Assembly: GCA_964567485.1 (NCBI GenBank)
Contig: CAZMMX010000014.1
Location: 1 to 64,000, forward strand
Length of the DNA: 64,000 nt
Direction of reading: 5' to 3'
Source: UBA1413 sp964567485
GTDB lineage: Bacteria; Bacteroidota; Bacteroidia; Bacteroidales; Prolixibacteraceae
Shown here: positions 7,272 to 15,743 of the stretch, piece by piece
How positions within the stretch are numbered: the stretch's first letter is position 1
How the letters are laid out: every line of letters begins with the position of its first letter
Position numbers and translations under genes: made by a program
Notes under the pieces: model-generated
What the model was told of the DNA's origin: nothing
What the model saw: only the letters and a program-made list of their open reading frames with translations
The model's database searches: none

Positions 7272-9241
7272 AAGAACTCAGGATCCCTGACGGCCCCGGT
7301 TCCCCTGACCAATGATTTATAACGGAGCGAAGGACTTGCCAGCTTCTCTCCCAGGCCCAGTTGCGGCCATTTCTCATCGATCCGGGCAATGGTGGACTCG
7401 TCCATGGTGACAATATTGGGCCACTCTCTGCCAAAATGGTCGTGTTCCGCAGTTTTTATGGTGGCGTCGACCACGGCGATACTCCCGCCTCCGGGAAGCT
7501 CCTTCACTTCGATATCACGGTGAGGTTCCAGGTTACCTCCCAGTAACCATACCAGGGTAAAGAGATCTGCCAAGGGGGCCCCGTCGTCAAAAAGTATGAA
7601 AACCCTGAAATGGGCAGCTTCCGGAAGTTGGGCCAGCCTGCTGGCCAGCGTTTTACTGCTGAAGTCCCCTTTTTTGGAGATGGTAAGCAGCAGCACGGGC
7701 AGACGGGGCTCTCCGGGGGTGACAACGACGCCGGTGACTCCCTCTAACCGGGAAAACACGGCGAGGTCCATCCCCTTATCTATGGGCTCCTCCCCCGGGC
7801 CCGGGAACCCTTCCGGGGGCCTTTCCCCGGGAAGAGGGACCGTCAGGTCAATCCCCAGCTTGGAACCGTAGGCAAACACCTGAGAGGAGTGGTCCAGAAC
7901 ATCGAGGGGACCCCGCGAAAAATGAAGGGAATGCCGGGGGTCAAAATAGCGGGTGAAGAGCCGCGCTATCACCCGGTAATCGTGAATATCCACCTCCCGC
8001 TCCGGGGATCCCTGATTCCCGGAAACTCCGGAAACCGGCTCTTCCTCCCTGCCAGCCACCACCAGAATCTTGTTGAACATCATCTGTCCGGCCCCCCATA
8101 GCGAATTCATCACCTTTACAGCCTGTCCGGGATAGCTCTTGTTGATCTTCACCAGAGTGAAGTTGTGGGCCACCCCGGCAAAGGGAAGGTCCATATCCTC
8201 CAACTCGGGGATCATGGTCAGCCTGATGGGCATGGTAAAGATCCGTTCGGTGGCCTTGCCCATCCAGGCATCCTCCATGGGGGGAATGCCCACGATGGTA
8301 GCCGGATATACGGCATCGCGCCGGTGGGTAATGCAGGTGACGTGAAACCGGGGATAGTCATCGGCGAGGGAATAGAAACCGGTATGGTCCCCGAAAGGCC
8401 CTTCTCTGACCAGTTCTTCCTCCGGGTCTACATATCCTTCAATGACGAAGTCGGCATCTTCGGGAACCCAGAGGTCATTGGTGAGGCATTTGACCAGCCG
8501 CACTTGTTTTTTCCGCAGAAAGCCCGCAAGAAGGTACTCGTCCATATTTTCGGGCATGGGGGCCGTGGCCGCATAAACATAAGAGGGGTCTCCCCCCAGG
8601 GTGACGGTGACGGGCATCCTCCCTTTCCTCACTTTATACTTTTCGTAGTGGGCGGCTCCGGTTTTGTGGCGATGCCAGTGCATTCCCGTGTGGGTGGCAT
8701 CAAAAATCTGCATCCGGTACATCCCCGTGTTGGGAATACCGGTGTCAGGATCCGCGGTATGTACGGCAGGCAGGGTGATAAAACGCCCCCCGTCGGCAGG
8801 CCAGCATTGGAGTACCGGTAGTTTTCCCAGGTCAGGGGGATCCATGGTGACCTCCTGGCACTTACCCCTCCCCTTGATCTTCCGGGGCATCCAGGATGCC
8901 ACTTCTTGCAGCATGGGAAGCATCGTCAGCTTCTCCCACCATCCTGTCTTCGGCGAAACCAACCCCCGGAAGATCAGGGCGATCTCTTCCCCAATCTCCT
9001 CCAGCGATTCCCGCCCCAGAGCCAGGGCCATCCTCCGCTCCGACCCCATGGCATTGATAAGAACGGGAAAGTCACGGCCTGTGTTTTCAAATAAAAGGGC
9101 CTTTCCGCCTCCCGGCAATTTGGAGAACCTGTCGGCAATTTCCGTAATTTCCAGCTCAGGATCCGCAAAAGCAGAGCACCTGACCAATTCACCTTCCCGT
9201 TCCAGACGGGCTATAAATTCTCTCATTCCGTTATAGGCCAT
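7259..9241 (-). CDS. UbiD-family (prenylated-FMN) decarboxylase
   Basis: 660 residues, longer than classical UbiD (about 490) but like the large Bacteroidota members annotated as menaquinone-biosynthesis decarboxylase. Visible family features are 'GMREFIARLEREGELVRC' at the N-terminus, 'MYRMQIFDATHTGMHWHRHK' (prFMN/metal region), 'EGPFGDHTGFYS' with the active-site Glu/Asp segment, and 'NSLWGAGQMMFNKI' near 375. The reaction is reversible decarboxylation of an aromatic or unsaturated acid with prenylated FMN. The exact substrate is not shown by sequence, and no ubiX is in the window. It follows the ribosomal supercluster and is separated from rplQ by a terminator. Confidence 0.88.
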   Translation of the reverse strand: MAYNGMREFIARLEREGELVRCSAFADPELEITEIADRFSKLPGGGKALLFENTGRDFPVLINAMGSERRMALALGRESLEEIGEEIALIFRGLVSPKTGWWEKLTMLPMLQEVASWMPRKIKGRGKCQEVTMDPPDLGKLPVLQCWPADGGRFITLPAVHTADPDTGIPNTGMYRMQIFDATHTGMHWHRHKTGAAHYEKYKVRKGRMPVTVTLGGDPSYVYAATAPMPENMDEYLLAGFLRKKQVRLVKCLTNDLWVPEDADFVIEGYVDPEEELVREGPFGDHTGFYSLADDYPRFHVTCITHRRDAVYPATIVGIPPMEDAWMGKATERIFTMPIRLTMIPELEDMDLPFAGVAHNFTLVKINKSYPGQAVKVMNSLWGAGQMMFNKILVVAGREEEPVSGVSGNQGSPEREVDIHDYRVIARLFTRYFDPRHSLHFSRGPLDVLDHSSQVFAYGSKLGIDLTVPLPGERPPEGFPGPGEEPIDKGMDLAVFSRLEGVTGVVVTPGEPRLPVLLLTISKKGDFSSKTLASRLAQLPEAAHFRVFILFDDGAPLADLFTLVWLLGGNLEPHRDIEVKELPGGGSIAVVDATIKTAEHDHFGREWPNIVTMDESTIARIDEKWPQLGLGEKLASPSLRYKSLVRGTGAVRDPEFFQRP

Positions 9242-9291
9242 GGTCGTAGTGTGGATATGCGTACAAGCAATGTTCAGGAGTGAAAATTAAT

Positions 9292-9320
9292 AAAAAAAGG
9301 CCGGCAAACGCCAGCCTTTT
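9292..9320 (-). terminator. Intrinsic terminator after rplQ
   Basis: On the minus strand GGCTGGC-GTTT-GCCGGCC forms a 7-bp stem (one G-T pair) with a 4-base loop, followed by seven T. It closes the ribosomal protein supercluster. The A-rich flank on the other side could make it partly bidirectional. Confidence 0.85.
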
Positions 9321-9342
9321 ATATGATAACAGGGAATATCTC

Positions 9343-9960
9343 CTATTCTTGTGATTCTTCCGCGGGAGCGTCAGGTGCAGGTGTTTCACCTTCGCCGGCG
9401 GCAGGGGATTCATCAGCCTTGGCAACAGGAGCTTCCTCAGCTTTGGGTGCCGGGGTTTCCTTTGCTGCAGGGGCGCTTTTAGGGGCCTTGGGAGTCTTAG
9501 GGGCTTCAGCCACAGGGGCAGCCTCTTCCTTCTTGCCGGCACCACGACGGGAACGTTTCTTCTTGCCCTTCTTGCTGTCGTCCTTGGCAGCGAGCATAGC
9601 CTCGTTGAAGTCGACCAGTTCCATCATACACATCTCGGCATTGTCGCCCAGGCGGTTGCCGGTACGTAAAATGCGGGTGTATCCTCCTGGACGGTCGCCA
9701 ACACGCACCGAAATCTCGCGGAAAAGCTCGGTAACAGCCTCCTTACTCTGAAGGTAGCTGAAAACAATACGGCGGGCATGGGTGGAATCATCCTTTGATT
9801 TGGTAATCAGCGGCTCCACATACATCTTAAGGGCTTTGGCCTTGGCCATCGTCGTGTTGATCCTTTTATGCAGAATCAGCGAGGCTGCCATATTCGAAAG
9901 CAACGCCTGGCGATGAGCACTCTTCCTGCCCAAATGATTGAATTTCTTATTGTGTCTCAT
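9343..9960 (-). CDS. rplQ: Ribosomal protein L17 with long Ala/Pro/Glu-rich tail
   Basis: 205 residues. The L17 core is residues 1-125 ('MRHNKKFNHLGRKSAHR', 'RINTTMAKAKALKMYVEPLI', 'GGYTRILRTGNRLGDNAEMC'). After a basic stretch 'KKGKKKRSRRG' comes a low-complexity tail of some 75 residues rich in Ala, Pro, Glu and Lys that is absent from the 120-130 residue bacterial norm. The frame stays open with similar base use, so this is not a frameshift artefact. Bacteroidota L17 proteins commonly carry shorter extensions. The gene starts 6 bases after rpoA. Confidence 0.96.
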   Translation of the reverse strand: MRHNKKFNHLGRKSAHRQALLSNMAASLILHKRINTTMAKAKALKMYVEPLITKSKDDSTHARRIVFSYLQSKEAVTELFREISVRVGDRPGGYTRILRTGNRLGDNAEMCMMELVDFNEAMLAAKDDSKKGKKKRSRRGAGKKEEAAPVAEAPKTPKAPKSAPAAKETPAPKAEEAPVAKADESPAAGEGETPAPDAPAEESQE

Positions 9961-9966
9961 TACTCT

Positions 9967-10959
9967 TTAATCCTTGTCTAATTTATACTTAGCAATATCC
10001 ATCCCGAAATTAAGGCCCATTCCCAAGAGCAGGTCGTCGAGTTCGGTAAGCGACTTCTTCCCGAAGTTGCGGAATTTCAAAAGGTCGGTACGGTTATACT
10101 GTACCAGTTCGCCCAGTGATTCCACATCGGCAGCTTTCAGACAGTTCAGGGCACGTACCGACAGGTCGAGGTCGACCAGCTTGGTCTTCAGCAACTGACG
10201 CATATGCAGCACCTCTTCGTCGAACTCCTCGTTGGCGAACTTCTCATCCGAATCAATGGTAATCTTCTCGTCAGAGAAGAGCAGGAAATGGTAAATGAGG
10301 ATCTTGGCAGCCTCCTTGAGGGCATCCTTGGGCTGGATGGAACCATCGGTCGAGATTTCCAGGACCAGCTTTTCATAGTCGGTCTTCTGTTCAACACGGA
10401 AATTCTCCACGGTGTATTTAACCGTAGTGATGGGGGTGTAGATCGAATCGATCGGGATCACCCCAAAATCCGCCTCTACCGGTTTGTTCTCCGCTGCAGG
10501 AATATATCCGCGTCCTTTACTGATGGTCATTTCAATGTGAAGCTTCACATCGGGTTCCATCCGGCAAATGACCAGCTTGGGGTTCAGCACCCGGAAACCG
10601 GTCATATACTTGTTGATGTCGCCTGCTGTAAACTCTTCCTGCCCACCGATGGTGATGTTTACCTTCTCTGATTCAACATCTTCACCCTCTCTTTTGAACC
10701 GGATCTGCTTCAGGTTGAGAATGATCTCCGTGACATCCTCGATAACTCCCTTAATTGTGGAGAATTCATGATCCACACCATCAATCTTGATAGTGGTGAT
10801 GGCGTATCCTTCAAGGGAAGAAAGGAGGATCCTCCTCAGGGCATTACCGATGGTAATCCCGTACCCGGGCTCCAGCGGACGGAATTCAAACTTCCCGTAC
10901 CTGTCGCCGGATTCAATCATGATAACCTTGTCAGGCTTTTGGAACGCTAATATTGCCAT
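9967..10959 (-). CDS. rpoA: DNA-directed RNA polymerase alpha subunit
   Basis: 330 residues from the ATG at 10959, which has GAGGTAAT in front of it; the open frame continues upstream to 11178, but that part is the overlap with rpsD and is rejected. The N-terminal dimerisation domain (1 to about 225) shows 'PLEPGYGITIGNALRRILLSS'. The C-terminal DNA- and activator-contacting domain shows 'LDLSVRALNCLKAADVESLG' and 'FRNFGKKSLTELDDLL'. It nucleates core polymerase assembly. It lies in the alpha-operon order rpsM-rpsK-rpsD-rpoA-rplQ. Confidence 0.98.
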   Translation of the reverse strand: MAILAFQKPDKVIMIESGDRYGKFEFRPLEPGYGITIGNALRRILLSSLEGYAITTIKIDGVDHEFSTIKGVIEDVTEIILNLKQIRFKREGEDVESEKVNITIGGQEEFTAGDINKYMTGFRVLNPKLVICRMEPDVKLHIEMTISKGRGYIPAAENKPVEADFGVIPIDSIYTPITTVKYTVENFRVEQKTDYEKLVLEISTDGSIQPKDALKEAAKILIYHFLLFSDEKITIDSDEKFANEEFDEEVLHMRQLLKTKLVDLDLSVRALNCLKAADVESLGELVQYNRTDLLKFRNFGKKSLTELDDLLLGMGLNFGMDIAKYKLDKD

Positions 10960-10978
10960 AATTACCTCACGTAAAAAA

Positions 10979-11587
10979 TTATTTGGAATACAACTCAACG
11001 ATGAGTTGTTCTTTAATATTCTCCGGAATCTCATCCCGTTCGGGACGGTTGATGAATTTGCCGGCCATTTGAGTTTCGTCCCATTCGAGCCATCCATAAC
11101 GGGAATGTCTGCGGGAGGCCAGGGCTTCATTGATGATCTCCAGCGATTTGGATTTCTCGCGCACTCCCACCAGGTCACCCGGTTTCAGGAGATAGGAAGG
11201 GATATTGACCACTTCGCCGTTGACCACGACATGCCGGTGGGTCACCAGCTGACGGGCACCGGCCCGTGACTTGGCCACTCCCAAACGGAAGATCACATTA
11301 TCGAGCCGTGACTCCAGTAGCTGCAGCAATACATCACCGGTTTTCCCCGTTGACGCTGCGGCCTTCTGGAAAAGCCCACGGAACTGACGCTCCAGCAACC
11401 CATAGGTATACTTGGCCTTCTGTTTCTCCCTCAGCTGAGTTCCATATTCCGATTTTTTTCTCCTTTTGGCATTCAGCCCGTGCATCCCCGGAGGATAGTT
11501 CTTATGCTCAAATGCCTTGTCCGGTCCGAAAATAGGCTCGCCAAATTTCCTTGCAATTCTTGATTTTGCTGCTCTGTATCTTGCCAT
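10979..11587 (-). CDS. rpsD: Ribosomal protein S4
   Basis: 202 residues. Primary 16S rRNA-binding protein of the 30S body. N-terminal 'MARYRAAKSRIARKFGEP' and the S4 RNA-binding domain 'SRLDNVIFRLGVAKSRAGAR' followed by 'VVVNGEVVNIPSYLLKPGD' are clear. S4 is the translational autoregulator of the alpha operon in E. coli; whether that holds here is unknown. It has 19 bases to rpoA. Confidence 0.98.
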   Translation of the reverse strand: MARYRAAKSRIARKFGEPIFGPDKAFEHKNYPPGMHGLNAKRRKKSEYGTQLREKQKAKYTYGLLERQFRGLFQKAAASTGKTGDVLLQLLESRLDNVIFRLGVAKSRAGARQLVTHRHVVVNGEVVNIPSYLLKPGDLVGVREKSKSLEIINEALASRRHSRYGWLEWDETQMAGKFINRPERDEIPENIKEQLIVELYSK

Positions 11588-11605
11588 TACCTGATTGTTT
11601 TTATA

Positions 11606-11995
11606 TTAAACACGTCTTCTTTTGGGAGCCCTGCATCCATTATGGGGCAGCGGAGTGACATCCATGATCTCGGTCACCTGAATCCCGGTGTTGGAGATGG
11701 CCCTGATGGCAGACTCTCTGCCGTTCCCCGGTCCCTTCACGAAGGCTTTCACCTTGCGCAGTCCCAGATCAAAGGCCGTCTTGGCGCATTCCTCGGCAGC
11801 TACCTGAGCAGCATAGGGGGTGTTCTTCTTCGAACCCCTGAAGCCTTTCTTACCCGCCGACGACCAGCTGATCACCTCGCCGTTCATATTGGTCAGCGTA
11901 ACAATGATATTGTTGAAAGAGGAGTGTACATGAGCCATGCCGTTGGGTTCCACCACAACAACTCTCTTCTTGCTCGTTCCAGTCTTTTTTGCCAT
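11606..11995 (-). CDS. rpsK: Ribosomal protein S11
   Basis: 129 residues. It forms part of the 30S platform near the mRNA exit. Recognised by 'HVHSSFNNIIVTLTNMNGE', 'AAEECAKTAFDLGLRKV' and the C-terminal 'DVTPLPHNGCRAPKRRRV'. It is placed between rpsM and rpsD as in the standard alpha operon. Confidence 0.98.
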   Translation of the reverse strand: MAKKTGTSKKRVVVVEPNGMAHVHSSFNNIIVTLTNMNGEVISWSSAGKKGFRGSKKNTPYAAQVAAEECAKTAFDLGLRKVKAFVKGPGNGRESAIRAISNTGIQVTEIMDVTPLPHNGCRAPKRRRV

Positions 11996-12006
11996 ATCCG
12001 AATTAC

Positions 12007-12384
12007 TTATTTAGTGGCTTTTTTCTTGTTAGCAACAGTTTTCTTCTTTCCCTTGCGGGTGCGTGCATTATTCTTGGTCGACTGGCCCCGCACGGGCAGA
12101 CCAATACGGTGGCGGATACCCCGGTAACACCCGATGTCCATCAACCGTTTGATATTCAACTGAACTTCTGAACGAAGCTCACCCTCTACCTTGAACCCAT
12201 CGGTGATGATCTGGCGAACACTACCAAACTGCTCATCGTTCCACTCCTGGACCTTCAGGTCCTTGTCCACCCCGGCTTTGGCCAGTATGGTTTTCGAAGC
12301 ACTGCGGCCTATACCGTAAATGTATGTAAGGGCGATTTCTCCCCGCTTATTATCTGGAATATCAACACCTACTAAACGTGCCAT
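12007..12384 (-). CDS. rpsM: Ribosomal protein S13
   Basis: 125 residues. It sits in the 30S head and contacts the large subunit (bridge B1). Key stretches are 'VDIPDNKRGEIALTYIYGIG', 'YRGIRHRIGLPVRGQSTKNN', and a Lys-rich tail reaching the decoding region. First large gene of the alpha-operon section, after infA and rpmJ. Confidence 0.98.
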   Translation of the reverse strand: MARLVGVDIPDNKRGEIALTYIYGIGRSASKTILAKAGVDKDLKVQEWNDEQFGSVRQIITDGFKVEGELRSEVQLNIKRLMDIGCYRGIRHRIGLPVRGQSTKNNARTRKGKKKTVANKKKATK

Positions 12385-12408
12385 AATCTCTTTTTTGTTT
12401 TTTTATTA

Positions 12409-12525
12409 TTATCCTTGACGTTGTTTGAACTTGGGGTTCTTTTTGTTAATCACATACAGCCGCCCTTTCCTGCGTACAATCTTGCACTCGGCGCTGCGCT
12501 TTTTTATGGAAGTCCTCGTTTTCAT
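12409..12525 (-). CDS. rpmJ: Ribosomal protein L36 (zinc-free form)
   Basis: 38 residues, ATG at 12525 and TAA at 12409. The ends 'MKTRTSIKKRS' and 'PKFKQRQG' match L36. Of the three cysteines and one histidine that bind zinc in E. coli L36 only the second Cys (residue 14) remains; the others are Ser11, Asn27 and Phe33. It is therefore the zinc-independent form. It lies 11 bases downstream of infA and 24 bases upstream of rpsM. Confidence 0.96.
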   Translation of the reverse strand: MKTRTSIKKRSAECKIVRRKGRLYVINKKNPKFKQRQG

Positions 12526-12536
12526 TATGCAATTCT

Positions 12537-12758
12537 TTAATTTTTATATCTGAAAGTTATTCTCCCTTTGGTCAGGTCGTATGGCGACATCTCCACCTTG
12601 ACTTTATCACCGGGAAGGATCTTGATATAATGCATCCTCATTTTCCCGGAGATATGTGCTGTTATGACATGCCCGTTCTCCAGTTCAACCCTGAACATCG
12701 CATTCGATAAAGCTTCGATGATCGTTCCGTCTTGTTCTATGGATGGCGTTTTTGCCAT
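12537..12758 (-). CDS. infA: Translation initiation factor IF-1
   Basis: 73 residues, a single S1-like OB fold ('IIEALSNAMFRVELENGHVI', 'GKMRMHYIKILPGDKVKVEM', 'LTKGRITFRYKN'). It occupies the 30S A site during initiation. It stands directly after secY with an 81-base gap. The map gene often found between them in Bacteroidota is absent. Confidence 0.98.
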   Translation of the reverse strand: MAKTPSIEQDGTIIEALSNAMFRVELENGHVITAHISGKMRMHYIKILPGDKVKVEMSPYDLTKGRITFRYKN

Positions 12759-12839
12759 AAAATTCTTTTTCTTTTAATTGTCAAGTACTTTGCGAAGATA
12801 GCCTCTCTGCCGTCACACCGGAAGAATCCATGACCCGAA

Positions 12840-14186
12840 TCAGTACATCGACTGTCCGCCGCCGGTACGCCCTTTAATACGACCCGACTTCATCAGTCCG
12901 TCATAATGGCGCATAAGCAGGTGACTTTCGATCTGCTGTAAGGTATCGAGAATAACTCCTACCAGGATCAACAGGGATGTTCCGCCGTAAAAATAGGCAA
13001 ACTGGGTGTTGATCCCGATAAGCATGGCAAAAGCAGGAAGGATGGTCACTATCCCCAAAAAGATGGATCCGGGAAAAGTAATCCTCGACATCACCGTGTC
13101 GAGAAATTCCACCGTTTTCTTTCCGGGTTTTACTCCGGGGATAAACCCGCCGTTCTTCTTCATATCCTCTGCCATCTGTACTGGGTTCACGGTAATGGCA
13201 GTATAAAAATAGGTAAACGCAATCACGAGGAGGAACTGGACGGAGTTGTACCAGAAGCCTGTGGGATTAGCGAAAGCAGAGGCGAATTTGCCCATTGTTT
13301 CCGAGTTGCCGAACCCCGCCAGGGTAATCGGCACAAACATGATGGCTTGGGCAAAAATAATGGGCATAACGCCGGCGGCATTCACCTTCAGGGGAATATA
13401 CTGTCGCACGCCACCGTATTGTTTGTTGCCTACAATCCTCTTGGCGTACTGTACGGGAATTCTCCGGGTTCCCTGAACCAGAAGAATGGTACCCACAAAG
13501 ACGAAGAAGAGCAGAACAAACTCCACCAGGAACATGACCAGACCTCCGCCCTGCTGGCTGATCCTTGAGGCAAATTCCGCAAAGATCGAGAAGGGGAGCC
13601 GGGCGATGATACCAATCATGATGATCAGGGAGATTCCGTTTCCGATTCCCTTATCCGTAATTCTTTCACCGAGCCACATCACGAACATGGAGCCGGCAGT
13701 GAGCATAATGGTCGAACTGATCTGGAAGAGGGTACCTCCGCCACCGGCAAATGCCGATTCAGGAAGCTGGTAGGTCAAACTGGCCAGATAAGCCGGAGCC
13801 TGAAAGACCAGGATCAAAACCGTAAGGTAGCGGGTGATCTGGTTGATCTTACGTCGTCCTGATTCCCCCTCTTTCTGTAACCTCTGAAAATAGGGGACCG
13901 CAATGCCCAACAGCTGGATCACAATAGATGCCGAAATGTAAGGCATGATCCCCAGCGCAAAAATCGAAGCGTTGGAAAAAGCACCCCCCGAGAACATATC
14001 CAACAACCCGAGCAATCCGTCCTGCGTCTTGTTTTGTAAGGCAACAAGCTGCGCCGGATCAATCCCGGGAAGCGAAACAAAGGACCCCAAACGGTAGATC
14101 AGCAGGAAGAAGAGGGTGATGCCCAGCCTCGACCGCAGGTCTTCAATCTTATAGATATTCTTAAGGGTTTCTATAAATCGTTTCAT
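12840..14186 (-). CDS. secY: Preprotein translocase subunit SecY
   Basis: 448 residues with about ten hydrophobic helices. This is the channel subunit of SecYEG in the inner membrane. It starts 'MKRFIETLKNIYKIEDLRSR' and shows the plug-region segment 'LLDMFSGGAFSNASIFALGI', 'GESGRRKINQITRYLTV', and cytosolic-loop residues 'GVKPGKKTVEFLDTVMSRIT'. It keeps its standard place at the end of the spc-type section, 6 bases after rplO. Confidence 0.98.
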   Translation of the reverse strand: MKRFIETLKNIYKIEDLRSRLGITLFFLLIYRLGSFVSLPGIDPAQLVALQNKTQDGLLGLLDMFSGGAFSNASIFALGIMPYISASIVIQLLGIAVPYFQRLQKEGESGRRKINQITRYLTVLILVFQAPAYLASLTYQLPESAFAGGGGTLFQISSTIMLTAGSMFVMWLGERITDKGIGNGISLIIMIGIIARLPFSIFAEFASRISQQGGGLVMFLVEFVLLFFVFVGTILLVQGTRRIPVQYAKRIVGNKQYGGVRQYIPLKVNAAGVMPIIFAQAIMFVPITLAGFGNSETMGKFASAFANPTGFWYNSVQFLLVIAFTYFYTAITVNPVQMAEDMKKNGGFIPGVKPGKKTVEFLDTVMSRITFPGSIFLGIVTILPAFAMLIGINTQFAYFYGGTSLLILVGVILDTLQQIESHLLMRHYDGLMKSGRIKGRTGGGQSMY

Positions 14187-14192
14187 TACCGT

Positions 14193-14639
14193 TTAGAGTA
14201 TTTCAGTTGTTCCTTCCAGTTTTTCGATGGCTTCTTTTGCGCTTTGTGAAAAAGCATGGGCCTTGACGGTGAGCTTGGCGCCCAGCGTTCCGTTACCGAG
14301 GATTTTCACCTTGTCGTTTTTGGAAATGACCCCCGCGGCAATCAACGCCTCGATGTCAATGACCGGGGTGTCGAGTCGCTCTGCGAGCTGCTGCAACACT
14401 TCCAGATTAATAGCTTTATATTCCACCCGGTTCCGGTTCTTGAATCCCGATTTGGGAACCACCCGTTGAAGGGGCATTTGGCCGCCCTCAAAACCGATTT
14501 TACGGGAATATCCCGACCTTGACTTTGCACCTTTATGACCGCGTGTGGAGGTTCCGCCCCATCCCGAGCCCTGACCCCTGCCAACCCGTTTGTTGACAGC
14601 GGTCGAACCCTGTGCCGGTTTTATCTTGCTTAAATCCAT
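14193..14639 (-). CDS. rplO: Ribosomal protein L15
   Basis: 148 residues. A late-assembling 50S protein. The glycine-rich N-terminal extension 'RVGRGQGSGWGGTSTRGHKG' and 'FEGGQMPLQRVVPKSGFKNR' are diagnostic. The C-terminal domain contains 'LGAKLTVKAHAFSQSAKEAI'. Confidence 0.98.
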   Translation of the reverse strand: MDLSKIKPAQGSTAVNKRVGRGQGSGWGGTSTRGHKGAKSRSGYSRKIGFEGGQMPLQRVVPKSGFKNRNRVEYKAINLEVLQQLAERLDTPVIDIEALIAAGVISKNDKVKILGNGTLGAKLTVKAHAFSQSAKEAIEKLEGTTEIL

Positions 14640-14660
14640 AATAGTATTCGTATTTCCAGA

Positions 14661-14843
14661 TTATTTTACTTCCTCAACAGTCAGCAGATGTCGAAGCTTT
14701 GTGACCATCCCCAAAATTTCGGGGGAATCGTTGTGTTCTACCGTCTGCAACCTCTTGCGCAGTCCGAGCGATGCCAGAATAGCCTTCTGGTGTTTCGTGG
14801 TACCAATGGCACTCCTGACCTGGGTAATTTTTATCCTTGCCAT
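14661..14843 (-). CDS. rpmD: Ribosomal protein L30
   Basis: 60 residues ('KITQVRSAIGTTKHQKAILA', 'LGLRKRLQTVEHNDSPEILG'). Short bacterial L30, placed between rpsE and rplO as in the spc operon. Confidence 0.97.
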   Translation of the reverse strand: MARIKITQVRSAIGTTKHQKAILASLGLRKRLQTVEHNDSPEILGMVTKLRHLLTVEEVK

Positions 14844-14849
14844 AACTGT

Positions 14850-15365
14850 TTATCCTTTAAATACTTTTTCCATGGTAACGCCGCGCTGTTGTGACACGGT
14901 ATAGGCATCCCTGAGTTCCATCAGGGCTTCCATTGTAGCCTTCACCAGGTTGTGAGGGTTGGAAGATCCCTGTGATTTGGCCAGGATGTCGTGAATTCCC
15001 ACACTTTCAAGGACGGCACGCATAGCACCCCCGGCCTTCACACCGGTACCCGAACGGGCAGGGCGCAGCAGTACCTTGGCACCGCCGAACTTGGCCACCT
15101 GTTCATGAGGGATGGTTCCCTTGATGACCGGGACTTTTACCAGGTTCTTCTTGGCAGCATCCACCCCCTTGGCAATGGCAGCTGTTACTTCACTGGCTTT
15201 CCCCAGGCCCCAGCCGACGACGCCGTTCTCATTTCCCACCACTACAATAGCGGAGAAACTGAAGGTTCGTCCTCCTTTGGTTACCTTGGTCACACGGTTG
15301 ATGGCTACCAACCTGTCTTTAAGATCCAGGTCACTTGTCTTGATATTTCTGATATTCACTGCCAT
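14850..15365 (-). CDS. rpsE: Ribosomal protein S5
   Basis: 171 residues. N-terminal double-stranded RNA-binding fold ('LKDRLVAINRVTKVTKGGRT', 'VGWGLGKASEVTAAIAKGVD') and C-terminal 'SGTGVKAGGAMRAVLESVGI'. It contributes to decoding accuracy and lines the mRNA entry. Six bases separate it from rpmD. Confidence 0.98.
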   Translation of the reverse strand: MAVNIRNIKTSDLDLKDRLVAINRVTKVTKGGRTFSFSAIVVVGNENGVVGWGLGKASEVTAAIAKGVDAAKKNLVKVPVIKGTIPHEQVAKFGGAKVLLRPARSGTGVKAGGAMRAVLESVGIHDILAKSQGSSNPHNLVKATMEALMELRDAYTVSQQRGVTMEKVFKG

Positions 15366-15370
15366 AGTCG

Positions 15371-15727
15371 TTAGAATTTAAGGCCACCTTCACGGGCAGC
15401 ATCGGCCAGTTGTTTTACTCTTCCATGATACAGATAACCGCCGCGGTCAAAAACCACTTCGGTAATTCCGGCAGCCAGGGCCTTCTCGGCCACCAACTTG
15501 CCCACCATCGCTGCTTTCTCGGTCTTGGTGCCCGTGGCTGCGGCAATCTCCTTTGCAAGAGAGGATACGGCCAGAAGGGTAACCCCCTGGACATCGTCGA
15601 TCAGCTGAACCCCGATCTGCTTGTTGCTGCGGTATACCGACATCCGCGGACGGTCGGAAACCCCCGACACAATCTTGCGGATACGTTTCCTGATCCTGTA
15701 ACGTCTTTCTATCTTAGTCAGAGACAT
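15371..15727 (-). CDS. rplR: Ribosomal protein L18
   Basis: 118 residues; binds 5S rRNA with L5. 'RPRMSVYRSNKQIGVQLIDD' and 'VVFDRGGYLYHGRVKQLADA' match the family, with the basic N-terminus 'RRYRIRKRIRKIVSG'. Six bases to rpsE. Confidence 0.98.
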   Translation of the reverse strand: MSLTKIERRYRIRKRIRKIVSGVSDRPRMSVYRSNKQIGVQLIDDVQGVTLLAVSSLAKEIAAATGTKTEKAAMVGKLVAEKALAAGITEVVFDRGGYLYHGRVKQLADAAREGGLKF

Positions 15728-15743
15728 AATTCTTCAGATTTTA

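Noticed and set aside
8165..8821. 218-codon ORF antisense to ubiD
   Set aside because: Gly/His-rich composition typical of a reverse-strand shadow of a real gene.
10204..10671. 155-codon ORF antisense to rpoA
   Set aside because: A shadow of the high-GC rpoA coding frame; the product has no family features.
10960..11178. N-terminal extension of rpoA
   Set aside because: The extension overlaps rpsD in another frame; the ATG at 10959 has a good ribosome site and gives the normal alpha-subunit length.
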